Source: Hofstenia miamia (Eukaryota; Xenacoelomorpha; Acoela; Hofsteniidae). Taken from it: DNA of 64,000 nucleotides. The notes under the pieces were generated by a model. That model was given only the letters and a program-made list of their open reading frames with translations. It had not been told where the DNA came from and made no database searches. This document shows, piece after piece, positions 1 to 11,779 of this stretch. The translations under genes were made by a program, and so were the position numbers. Every line of letters begins with the position of its first letter. The first letter of the stretch is position 1. The stretch covers positions 694,145-758,144 of the forward strand of contig CABFPE010000339.1 of NCBI GenBank assembly GCA_900660155.1. Direction: 5' to 3'.

Positions 1-109
1 ATATATATATATATATATTCATCCATTATATATTAACACATGGACCAATTTCATTTTGAAAGATAGAAATAGAATATATTTTGCTTTTGAATTTGAATAT
101 GATGCTAAT

Positions 110-204
110 TTTTAAAGATCCGGTTAAAACCGGATAAATCCTGGTTAAGTTTAGAAGTTATCCGGTCCGGTTAATCCGGTAAAAGTATATGAACACGCAC
201 AGCA

Positions 205-207
<3 letters not shown>
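110..207. mobile_element. Partial hAT-like element, right end
   Basis: Repeats of CCGGTTAAAACCGG/CCGGTCCGGTTAATCCGG type fill 118-180, and the segment ends ACGCACAGCACTA at 207. Reverse-complemented this is TAGTGCTGTGCG, very like the ends of the elements at 12054 and 27345. TA microsatellite follows, so a target duplication cannot be judged, and the left end is not visible. Confidence 0.45.

Positions 208-250
<43 letters not shown>
208..250. repeat. TA microsatellite
   Basis: About 20 TA units immediately after the hAT-like end at 207. A shorter TA run also opens the window (1-19). Confidence 0.95.
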
Positions 251-253
<3 letters not shown>

Positions 254-3200
254 TCGACTTGTTCTCATAAAATACAAGCAAAGAAACAAAAACGAAATGT
301 GCAAATATAATAAAAATATGTCTTTATATAAACTTATGTGAATTAAATGTTCTTCATGAGGAGCAACGACATTTCAGTTACCTATCTGTAAGTCAGATTT
401 AATTTTTCCAATTACTTCAATGAATTCTAATTGCAATGGGATTCAAGCCTAGAAAAAACTCGTTCCATTCAAGTTTCATAATAATTAATATTAGATTGAT
501 GTAATCGTACTTCATGAGGGCTTGTTGAATTTACTGCGCTGTCACAAAATTCGACTTTTAACGGTATTACTGTGACGTCAATCATGTATTCTAACATTTA
601 TCTGTAGCAGTTTACTATAATCTAATCTACGGCAAGTGTGCAAATTATGAGTAAATGATCGAGGGTAGTGTAAAATGAGTAAATAGAAGTAATAAATGTA
701 AGTGACAAACCGCTACTTCAACTGTATAATCTTAGAGTATAGTAGACATTCTTCAATTCATGCCATTTTCAATCCGTTGAATAAAGATAAGTTTACTTGT
801 TTCAACAAACTGCAAATTTCATGAAAAAGACCAAGTGTACAGTTCAATTTGGTTGCTTAATAACCTTATTGAGGTGTAGTATTCTCTCATGCTATTTCTC
901 ATTCAATTACCTGCCTTATATTTATGTGATTTTTAATGGCTAATTGTTTTTTGTTAACCAATTCAATTCTTCATTGGACTTCTAGTTCAAAAAATCATGC
1001 CCATATTTATTGCTATTGCGATAAAGTGTAAAACAAATCTATTAAATCGCAAAATTTAAATAAAATAGATATTATTGGCAACTCAAAGCTTAAAGATTAT
1101 CAAGTCCTATGTTCCCGCTTAAATTTGTATAAATAAGCTACAATGTACAATTAGTTGTAAATCTAGAGTGTTTCATTGTCACTACGATTCAACTTTTTCT
1201 CTCTCTGTTTCTATCAATGTTTGCCATGTATTGTGGCGTTAATGGTATTTTTCAGTACATTCCTTTGATTGCATTGCTATATGAGGGTAGGATTGGATCC
1301 CCTTATGTATTTATTAATGGTCTACAACATGAATATTAGTAATTCTATATAATTTGATCAAAATTCGCTTTTCAAAAATAGATTATGCCTAATTGTAATA
1401 GATTTATACTCATCAATCAGGGATAAATTAAGTGAGCCGCTTGGCAGTTACCAATACTTGCTACATATCCATATAAAATTGAATATTTTTTAAAATTTAG
1501 CTAACAATTATAGAAAACATTGACTGCCCAAAGATCGATAATCCAAGCCCACGCTGAATAATATATTATTTCAACAAGTAACACCATCCGAATATTGTTC
1601 AGCATCAACTAAATTGATACAGTAGTCTATTAACAGCGATTAATAGATTGTAAAAAATTATACTCAGAGTCAGGGAATGTCTGTTTTCAATAGAACACGA
1701 TTTAGCACATTTAGTTCTCCTCGTAGATATTTCTTCTCATTAGTTTATTGTTATACAGGAAATTTACTTAACTCTGTAACACAAATAAATTATTTTAATG
1801 TTCATTACTATTAAATCATCAATCTGATTCTGTCAATATAATAAACACACAATTGCCAACATTATTAAATGAGAAAGTGTATTTTCGCATAAAATAGGAT
1901 AAGAAGTGAATGCATGAAGTGCTATATATATATATATATAATATTATATATATAAAATATATATATATATATATATTGAATATATCCACGCATGCATGTG
2001 TATATAAGTAATGCTGTAAAATAGTAATGAGAAGATGAATCACTATAAGAAAATGGACAAACTTTGAAATGTCTGGGGACAACTTTGAGAAATATTTTAA
2101 ATCGATTTAAAAGATTAATAGTAATGTGATGGCCTTGCTATGACTACGTAATCGTTAATTATGGAATGCAAGGTGTCAAGTGCTATAATAGCTTTAGTGA
2201 TTTTGATGAAATCAGTTTCTATAAGTGTGATTTTTCATTAGTGAAATTTAAATAATTAATTATTGATTAATTTGGGAATGCACTATAAACTTCCTTTAGC
2301 ATGGACACATCTATAGATCTCTGCGTTATGGTGTAAGGGTGAATGTTATAGTGCAAAAATTATTCTTGTGCAAATGAAAGCTTTTTATTTTTCCCATACC
2401 TAATGTTCAGATAATAAGGAGGTCTAAAGCCCATGGGAACATTTATGCCCAGTTCAGGCATGCAGGACGTAAGGTCAATCGTCTTTTTTGTGTGTTTGAA
2501 TGAGTAAATGAAAAGAGAGAAATTCCTCTTTCCTGATTTTTTATTAGGAGAACTTAAAATTTGGTAAAAGGAACCATCAGTCATTTAAAAAATTGTCTTT
2601 TCCTTAGAGTTAGTAATTGAACTAGCATTATTCTATGAAATGGGCTGTGCTAATACAACAAAAAATGCCGATTAATAGACATACGGACAAAGAATTGCAT
2701 AACTTGTCACACAATCAAAAGTTATGAAATTCAGCAAATTTAGTGTATTACAAGCACTAAAACATTTAGTCAAATTGTAGATGGGACGTATGGGATTTCC
2801 AATTTCAAAAATGGAAATTGTGCAGACTTACTTTCAGACAGATTTATTTTAAGTCGAACAACTTAGCGATTAACTATATTTTCGAGGCGTATTTCCTTTA
2901 AGTTATTGATTTTTTGTTTTATGATTGCGATAAGTCATTATCATTAACCCAAAAATCAATTTAGTATTAGTAGAAGACTGTATAGTCGTTTACTGCTGAT
3001 AAACTTCTATTCCCCCAGCAAAAATTAACTAAAATCATATTAATTGTAATGATAATTTTAGAAGTTTATAAAAAGATGTAAATGAGTGTAGATGTTGAAA
3101 AAACCTATTCAGTGTCTCTATCGGCATTTTCGGAGTTAAATATATCAAAAAGATTTACCCAACAAAAAATCATTTATTTGCAAGAAATGCATAGACGAAC

Positions 3201-4969
3201 ATTGGTGAGTATTTGTATCAACATATAGATTTTTACATCCAGCGCCTTGTAGATATTCTTCTAAACCACATAAGACTATGATTTGTGACAAAATATTTCA
3301 GTTGGACCATGACTGAATTGAAACTGAGACTAAACGAAGGAACTGCGATCACAGATTTTAAAGATATTATTCATAATATTTGCAAATTTTGACCGAAAAA
3401 GAAGCTATGCAGTAAGATCTGTAGAGGACTGAAGAAGACCTACATACAATGGAACTAATTAGTACTGGATTAAAAAAAACGTTTTTTGCAGAACCGGAAT
3501 ATATATATATATTATGTGTGCATACATATGTTTATGTTTGCATGCTTGCATTTTTGCATATACACATCTATGTACGAACATACATTAATTTTCTAACAAA
3601 GAATTGCCTTACATTTTTTTAAAAGTTTGATTTTCTGTTGTTGTTATTTTAGAAATTTATTTTGAGAATAGCATTAGGCCAATTATAAAACAATTGGTGC
3701 TAAGGTTGCTTAAGACACAAAGCCAAAGGAAAGTGCCTAAATGAAATTATTTTTTACCGTCGATTTAGATTTGATCAGGTAAGGAAAAATCTAGAATATT
3801 CCAAACAGTCCTGATAATTTACTAACATATTTGAGTAGATGACTTTAAGTATTTTGATTAATGAAAGTTGCATGCTAATATAATAGTATCTAACTTCAAT
3901 AACTTTAATAACTTAGAGTGAAAGTATTCACATTAGTTAGCTTTGTCTTTTAAATGAATTACTATCTTAAGCCATTTTACCCTATTAGATGCATTACAAA
4001 TATACTCGCATTGACAAGCTTCATGCAAAGAAAATTAATGTAAAACAGAAAGTGTGAATCAAATAAGAAACCTAACTCAATTAAATTTCATTTGTCTAAA
4101 TGTATTAGAAGTAGTTATAAAAAACTCTTTAATTTTCTTTCGTTACGTCAGTAATCAATGCGTGTTCTTCTATTTTTGGAAATTTACTAAGTAAATGAAT
4201 AAAATGAAATTGAATTTAAAAATTTTCACATTTTGTATATATATATATATATACATATTTATAAATGATTAAGTACTATTATTATTAATGTTGGTTGATT
4301 AATTCAACCTGAATGGTTCGTGACTCTTCAATTGTACTACAATAACAATCTTTATTATTCTCTCAAAATGGAATGACTATATATAGAAAGGATTTCATTT
4401 TTCATAGTTCATATGTTTTTTGTTTTGTCTGCTACTAAAAGACAATTGCAGTACGCTTAAATGTTGGCATTTATACATTAATTCGATTTCAATTTTATAA
4501 AAAATGAAGCAATGTAAAACGTTTTCCATCCTTTCATATTGTGTTATATCTGGAAGAAAACACTCATTTAATTGAAAACTACAAAGAATTCTCTTCTAGT
4601 GCTAGGGTATATACTCTCATGTGTCTTCACAAAAAGATCATCTCTTCAAGAAAACTCTTTTTTCATATTTCCAATTTTTTATTTACTTGGCATTACAAAG
4701 AACCTGAATTAAAAATTTGTAGTGTTCCCACCTTAGTCGTTTTATTTGAAAATCAATTTAACATCATGAAAAGTGAATGTAAAACGCGTTATAATTGTAA
4801 ATTAATTATAAATTTATAGATACATATAAGGAAAATGTCCCATTACTAACTTAAAAGTGAATACTGTTCCATATTTTGTATAAAATGATTCTACAGTTTT
4901 AAAATGTCAAATTTGATTTTCTTATGCCTCAGCAGCAGATGGCAGATGATTATTATCTACTAAATTTTT
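251..4969. other. AT-rich non-coding stretch
   Basis: Apart from the TA run at 1922-1976 and a short one near 4236, nothing is recognised. Frames up to 92 codons (4541-4819) look random in composition. Confidence 0.6.
1922..1976. repeat. Imperfect TA microsatellite
   Basis: TA units interrupted by AATATTATA and AAAATA. Confidence 0.9.
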
Positions 4970-5192
4970 GCATTACCACATAGTCTTTTGCTTTCTGCCA
5001 TGTGGATAAATTTATGCAACGGACTGTTTGCGATGCTTAGTTATGTCAATGTAGCATATGATTCTTAAAGAAATATTAGGACTCTATCACTCCATTGTTG
5101 AACATCTGGGGCAAACTTTAGGGATACTATTGTTGAAAAAGTTCATGAGTATGTTATGTCTTAGACAAGTATTGTCATCAGTTATTTCATGC

Positions 5193-5271
<79 letters not shown>

Positions 5272-5400
5272 TTAGGAACGGCTAGAATCCTGAGGAAAGC
5301 TCCCAGACTCCCTGAGAACTCGTGAGTTCCCCGAGCTGAGAGGGATACCAGCATGAAGCTGTGAGAAGTAAGAATAATAATAGTAATAATTAATAATGAT
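4970..5400 (+). mobile_element. 3' end of an R2/R4-like LINE with embedded AAT array
   Basis: After the AAT array the plus strand reads ILGTARILRKAPRLPE and then a stop (5266-5327), the very end of ORF2 in the same LINE family as at 11.8 and 28.6 kb (LLGTARILRKVL). Before the array, HSIVEHLGQTLGILLLKK (about 5090-5145) resembles the VPIVVGALGT block that precedes it in the family. The microsatellite at 5190-5270 therefore lies within the former coding sequence. Upstream blocks are not recognisable, so the fragment is short and 5'-truncated. Confidence 0.5.
5190..5272. repeat. AAT microsatellite
   Basis: About 27 uninterrupted AAT units. Lies inside the former ORF2 of the LINE fragment at 4970-5400; reading it as poly-Asn or poly-Ile gives spurious frames. 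Confidence 0.95.
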
Positions 5401-6186
5401 AATAAAAATTTTAACAATAAAACGTATATTAAATTATAAATGTCTTAAAATTATATTATTCACTCTTTTGTGTATTTAATCTAACTGAAAGTTCTAAGGT
5501 TAGACGATCTTGCTATAATTGCAATATAAAATGGGTCAAAGCATTTAAGCAAATTCTCAGCTCTTTCGTCAAAACCTTATGGTTTGCACATTCAACAAAT
5601 TGTATTCATATGGAATTAAAATTTAGTTTTTAGTATGAAAACACACATTAACAAAAGAATCAAACGTAGTAAGCCACGTATTTTTTATAAAAGAATATAT
5701 AATTTTCATAGGTCAATTGCAGATTCTTTCTGCTTTCTTATTTTTTGCATTCATTCGCAAAGTGTAGAAGCCATTCGAAAGATTAAGTAGATGTTTGAAA
5801 GATTTTTAGAGTTTTTATTGAATTTATAATAACACTATAAAATAACTCACCTATATAAATATTGAGGGAAAGTATAAACTGTTTTTGAAAAAGTTTGAAA
5901 AACAATTTTGATGAATTTATTCTATGACAATAAATATGAAGAGCATTTTTTTATTTTTGTGTTTTCATTTTGTCATGTGCATAGCATGTCACGATTAGGT
6001 TTTCATTTCTTTCCTTGATTGGCTTATTACTTAAAGTAAAAACCAAAAACTACTTTTAGAATTAATTTACTTAAATTTATTACATTAACCGTTATTTTTG
6101 ATTTCATTTTTATGCTTCATTAACTAAAATATACTAAATAATTTCATTCTTGTGCAGAGGTTTTGCTTCTGTTAACAAGTAATAAC

Positions 6187-6188
<2 letters not shown>

Positions 6189-6228
<40 letters not shown>

Positions 6229-6245
6229 GTAATAACAATAATAAT
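6189..6245. repeat. AAT microsatellite
   Basis: AATAAT run with a few interruptions (AGTAATAAC) at its 3' side. Confidence 0.9.
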
Positions 6246-7511
6246 TTCATTCTTAATAATAGTTGTAAATTAAGCTATCATTTGATTCATTGAAATTATG
6301 ATGATATTACTAAAAAAATTCATTACGTGAGTTCATTCACAAAAAATTTTATTCCTCTCGTTCATCACAAAGCAAGACAAATATTTCAATTCATTCCTTT
6401 TGGAGCCCCATCACTAAACTGAAATCCAGAAAACTTCCAAATAAATAAGCTCCAGTGTTAAATAAAGTCTTTATTTAGAAATAGTTGATGCATTCAAATG
6501 ATATAACTGAATATATGACCGGACATGTCCCTCTCAGTGCCTGTAGTTCAAAAATTCATTAATACGTACATAGCTTAGCCAATATATTGAATTGCTTTAT
6601 CACTTCCAGCATCAGTGTAGTCTTAGGCTGCTTCGTATTCACACTTAAGATTTTCTACATTTTGCCAATTACCCTGAAAGTTCAAAGTTTCAATAAATAC
6701 TTCAAAATTCTAGTAAACATGATATTATCGATACGTTCTCAAATCCTTCATATACACATTTCAAATTCATCTTTTAATAAATATGGCTCATTCCAAATTG
6801 ACGGACTTAATTGTTAATTTTTTACATTTTGGCATTTTTTGTTTAGTTGAAAATTCACAAAGAATGAAACAAGCAAAAATAAAAAATCATAATACAATAA
6901 AAGATTGAAAGCTGATTATAATGGTAGGCTCGTAAATACTTGAAAATTACATATTACTGAATATTTTCTCTAATTTGTGATTGTGAAACGTGTTAAGAAA
7001 AATAGTTTGAAACCTTCTCTAAAATGAAATGTTCTGCCCTAAAAAAATTACAACATGGGAACTTTTGAGAACTTTTCATGACACTGGAAAAATTTTCTAA
7101 AAGCATATAACTAAAAAATCTGGAATTTGGGAACACTGCCTTCAGCGCCCTGCACGCTTCAATGTGCTTGAGAGGTCTTTCTACATGTAAGCAATAAGTT
7201 AAAACTCGTTGTTGATCCTATGCGATTTATCTGAAGGTTAGGTATGGAGAGAATTTAAAATTTTTTTATAAAAACCCAATTTTAAAAAAGTTAATCTTTT
7301 CAAGTACTTTACACACAACAATACAACTTAGTTCAAATTTTCAATATGATATTCAAATACGTTCACCAATAGATGTGTCCCAGCCTCACCATTTCTAAAT
7401 TTGATAATGGTCTTGGAGAATTTTTTTGTAAATGTGGAATAACGGTTTGCACTGTTATAAGGACATCAAGTTGTTTACAATGAATACAATATTAGCAAAT
7501 AATATATTTTT

Positions 7512-7512
7512 G

Positions 7513-7544
<32 letters not shown>

Positions 7545-7552
7545 TTATATTG
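7512..7552. repeat. TA microsatellite
   Basis: TA run with a TATGTATA and a TTTATAT interruption. Confidence 0.9.
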
Positions 7553-7830
7553 TCGTTAATTATTTAAAACTCATGTTTATATTTTCGCTAGGTATTTTCA
7601 ATATTTATATTACCGCTAAGTATAAAATATTTCATTATATATTATGCTATGTTCGTGCTAAGTATACTATATAAATACTTTTTTTATTTTTTCTCAAATG
7701 TTTAAAAAATTTTGAAATTTGTTTAGACATACATATAAAACCCTAAATGGCATTACTAAACACTTTCATAAACTGATCTGTGGCTTGTTTGGCAAAACCC
7801 AAAATTTGCGCTAAGGGGGCAACGGAAACT

Positions 7831-7879
7831 TTCGCGCTAAGTATTGCCCAAAACCAATTTACCATAATACTTAGCGCGA

Positions 7880-7880
<1 letters not shown>
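7831..7880. repeat. Perfect 15-bp inverted repeat with 20-bp loop
   Basis: TTCGCGCTAAGTATT at 7831-7845 is exactly reverse-complemented at 7866-7880. Related words (CGCTAGGTA, CCGCTAAGTA, GTGCTAAGTA) occur just upstream at about 7588, 7613 and 7654. A TA microsatellite follows at once. The function is unknown. Confidence 0.7.
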
Positions 7881-7913
<33 letters not shown>

Positions 7914-7917
7914 ATTT
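7880..7917. repeat. TA microsatellite
   Basis: Directly follows the right arm of the 7831-7880 hairpin. Confidence 0.9.
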
Positions 7918-9714
7918 ACTTTTTACTCTAGAAACGCAAAACATAAAATTTATCAAATTGTAAACGAATCCAATGCAGGATTTGGCACTTTTGTAAATAG
8001 GAAAATTTTCATATAATTTATGTCTGAAAACAATTATATTGTTCCTATTTAAAAACTGGAAACAAAAAATCCTGCATGTAAGCCATGATATTTTTGACAT
8101 TTAAACTAATGAAATAGATGGAAATGTCTCTTAAATTCAGTTAGCTTTTTCTTTTGAAGGAAAGTCACACAATTATGTAAATGTTTAAAAATATATTTTT
8201 CTTTGATATGAAGTGTATTGAAAAAATAAGCTATTTTGGCGAATCGTCTACAAAGGAAACGTTTGTAATGTACTCTGTATTTCGCGGTGTTTTTTTATAA
8301 TTAGAATTCAAAGTTACTTAGAATTTCTTTAACATTTAAGAAATCCATTGTAACGAAAATTATTTCATTGTATTAATTTTATTAAGCCCAAACATCGTTC
8401 GAACTCAAATATAAGTATTGAATAATTGAGAAATGTTGCGGTTTCTTTATGTGAAAAACTTTCTACTAAGTTAGAACACCGTGGTCTACACAGAATTACT
8501 ATATTTTGCTTGCTTGCTTACTCGTATAAAGGAGGCAAACTTGAATAGATTTACTGGGGTTTTTGTTCAATACTACATCATTCATTGCTGAATACAAAAA
8601 TTCCAGAAATCTCTCATGGGAACAATTCCGCTGACCAAGTAAAAAAACCACAAATTTTCACAAAAATACTGATGAAATACAGAAACGACGATAAACTTAG
8701 AGAAATTCTCTATCAAAATTATTTGAATTCTGCTCACATTTTATGAAGCATTTGACTTATTCCGACCTTTGTGATTTACCATCCATTGACATCCAACTAT
8801 AAATTAACATAGATTTATGTTTTATATTCACCCTTAAATTGCTGTATGCCAACACAGTTAAGATTCTGATTAATTGAGACCCTTGTGGTTGATATCTTAA
8901 TCTGAAAGTTTTACATTAAATTCGACTAAGATTTGGCTTGTTATTGAACAGGATTACTTTCCATTCAACATTTACTAAATGGACAACAAAAATGCAAGAC
9001 AGAATGCTTCTTTTTTAATTGAAAAAGTTTAATGATTTCAAACATACAATTGAAAATATATTAAAACAAAATTTAATTTATCTTAAATGGTTTTAGAACG
9101 GATCATCTAGGTGATTTTTTAATTTCCTCTTGAAATTATGCGAGTGACGAACTATATATTAAAGTATCACTAATTTGGTAACTCTGAAGTAAGCGAGTGA
9201 TAAACTTGTTTGCCAGGAATAAATTGAAAATTAACAATGTTCCGGTGATTTCAGCAAACGCCGAAATTCAATTTTATTAGCAAATCTCAGTTCTTTGATC
9301 TAATGGTAGAGGCAAAGAAACAATGATACCATTTTCTGTTAAATTAATAATGTTTTAGTTTTTATTGATTAATGGAATCTACAAAGATAACGACATCTGC
9401 TTCTTATGGGGAAGGCTTCATTTTCTAATTACATAGATTGATCTAGGGAAATTCACGCTGACCCCGAATTCCACAATTTTTCACCAAATTGCGAGCGCCA
9501 TAAATTATTTTTAAATTCATGTGATAAACCGAATCAATCTCTCTTTGTTAATAGAATTTGGATAATTTTATATATATATATAAATATATTAGGTTTGGTT
9601 GCTTAAAGTTATTTTATATTTCTGTATAATAATGCATGGACTGTAGTAATGTATCTGCCTCTATAAAATGCTAAATAGGTTGAGGATCTATGTATGCATA
9701 TATATATATATATA

Positions 9715-9745
9715 CAGTCATTTGCAAAAATCTGAGACCACCCAT
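9715..9745. repeat. Tc1/mariner-like terminal sequence
   Basis: Immediately after a TA microsatellite the sequence reads CAGTCATTTGCAAAAATCTG and then AGACCACC, which resembles the outer ends of Tc1-type elements (CAGT...CAAAA...GACCAC) sitting on a TA dinucleotide. No matching inverted end was found in the following 2 kb, where a LINE remnant takes over about 100 bp downstream. It may be a solo end, or the left end of an element destroyed by the LINE. The call rests on resemblance only. Confidence 0.35.
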
Positions 9746-9839
9746 GAAATATGTAATTTTCTGTGGATTTCTTCTTACTAAGAACTAAAATAATAAAAAT
9801 CAAGTCCTTCTTATCCATCTGAAAATTATTGACGAAATG

Positions 9840-11570
9840 AAATCCAAGCAAGATTCCGATATCACTTTTTCTTCTAAAAAAGTGTCTAAATTATCAAGTC
9901 AATACTTAGACGACTTACCACTATTGGCCAAGACTTCCAAGATTCACGACGGCATCGAGACAATGAGAGATTTGCAGAAGCTAGGCATGATCTCTTGGGT
10001 CCACGTAAGCACGATGTTTTTCTTCAGATTTCTAAAGAATTAGAGAATTTTCTGTGACCTTTTCTTCCGGGGCTTGACCCGGGCCACGGCTGCAGCAACT
10101 GGAAAGTTTTCAATATCTACTGTTGGTGGTAATTTTACCCATTGTTCGCCCTTCTTTATGCTCAAATACAGTGATTCTATTAAGAATCACGGTATTGCTG
10201 CTGAATCAATTCCAAATAAGCTATACAAAAGGGCGTCACATTCATTTCTAAACCTTTGGCAGACATCATAAATGCATCAATTAGTTCTTAAAAAGCACCA
10301 TATTGCTTCAAAAAGGCGAAAGTCTTTCCACTTCCAAAGACACCTATTCCAAATATTTCTAGTCTACGTTTAATTTCCTTATCATCTATTAATTTAAAAT
10401 GCATGGAATAAGTTGCCTTACTTACACTGAAACCTGCATTGCTCCCTTATATTCATAGTTCACAATTTGCATATCAAACAACACAAATCAACGTGCACTG
10501 CTCTCATTCTTCTTCTAGACTATGTTAGTAACATTCTTGATGACGGTGACGATGTGCTTCTCCAAGTGTTTGAGCAAAGCATTCGACACAGTTCTTTATA
10601 CTAAGTTTATTTCGAACTTACAAACCACTGGGATTTCTAGTAATTTGTTAACTGGATTTGTAGTTAGTGGTCGCACTACTAGTATATCCTACAATGAAGC
10701 TAACAGTTCTAGATATGATCTGGTTAGTAGAGTGCCGCAGGATTCTATACTTGGAACTATTCTATTAATTTTCGCCATGGCTGGGTTATAGGAAGGCTAA
10801 TTAAATTTACAGATGATATGACGTCATTCATGCATATTAAGCAAGACCATAGAATCACCATAGACTTCAATTATATCAGTAATTTCTGTAATGATCATAA
10901 TCTTCGTCTGAATAAAAAGAAATGCTTGCAAATGAAAATAACTTTGCACTTCTCAAGAAGATCTTTTATCCTACCTGATGACATACTTGAAACCTTCTTT
11001 GTTACAATTCTTGGCGTTTTGATAAATAACAAATTTTTTGGAAGGCCCACATTGAAATTCTCTTTCACAAAGCTGCATCACGATTAACCATTCTTCTCCG
11101 CCTTCGTAAATAATATGCGGAAAAAGTGGTCAGATCTATGTTACAATGCAGCATTGTATCTTTATTTGATTATTATGCTCCTCTCTTTTTTGGAATACCC
11201 AAATACTTAAACAATGGCATGCAAAGAATTTTAAAAAATAATGACAAATGGTCGTACACATATATCTCTCATTAACTCTAAAGGTCGGCGTTACAAACTA
11301 TCAAAAAAGCTATTTAAGAAAGCAAAGCAACATGTGTATAACAGAACTATATTTCCATATTCCCTTGAGATCAAACAGGTTACGTGAATTAGATATAGAT
11401 TAACACTCCGGAAGATGCAATATATTCCATTTATTACTAGTTTTATAAACATGCATAAACAATAGCTTACTAAAGTTAAATTAGGCGTTTTTTGTTGTTG
11501 TTGTTGTTATATTAGTAATATGCTTGTACGGTCCGGTGCGCATGTTTTTATTGGGCCCGGGTAATCTTCC
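9840..11570 (+). mobile_element. Decayed LINE reverse transcriptase (CR1/Jockey-like)
   Basis: Frameshifted non-LTR retrotransposon ORF2. Reading across frames gives, in order: a pre-RT segment ending in DSIKNHGIAAESIPNKLYKR (about 10165-10235); PKTPIPNISSLRLISL and a CME block (about 10335-10410), matching the PK...RPISL..K.ME region of RTs; SQFAYQ (about 10460); SKAFDTVLYTKFISNLQTTG (about 10570-10635), containing the motif-A aspartate; VPQDSILGTILL (about 10730-10765), a mutated VPQGSILGP; LIKFTDDM at the A/YADD position (about 10800-10820); LRLNKKKCLQMKI; and DYYAPLFFGIPKYLNNGMQR (about 11170-11225). The catalytic pair survives as FTDDM. The tail carries a TTGTTG run (about 11490-11510) and a GC-richer segment near 11530-11570. 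Many frame breaks are visible and there is no endonuclease region. Confidence 0.75.
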
Positions 11571-11779
11571 AATTCCACATGATGCGAATTTAAAAAAGAT
11601 TTTTTAGAAAACATAAATTATAGATAAAATTTTTAAAAAAATAAGCAATATTATGAACGTGAATAGCATTCGAAATTTTATTGAAAATTTTCTAATTGTT
11701 AATAGAACAAAGAAAGGTGGATGAGTATGAACAAGGTCCGCGGCACTAAGAAAAGTCTTACCCCACATCGCACACATAT

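Larger units (their letters stand above)
5401..9697. other. AT-rich non-coding stretch with microsatellites
   Basis: Holds the AAT and TA arrays and the 7831-7880 hairpin listed separately. No gene-like frame was seen. Confidence 0.6.

Noticed and set aside
5058-5417. Frames with long poly-Asn or poly-Ile
   Set aside because: They are translations of the AAT microsatellite inside a LINE fragment.
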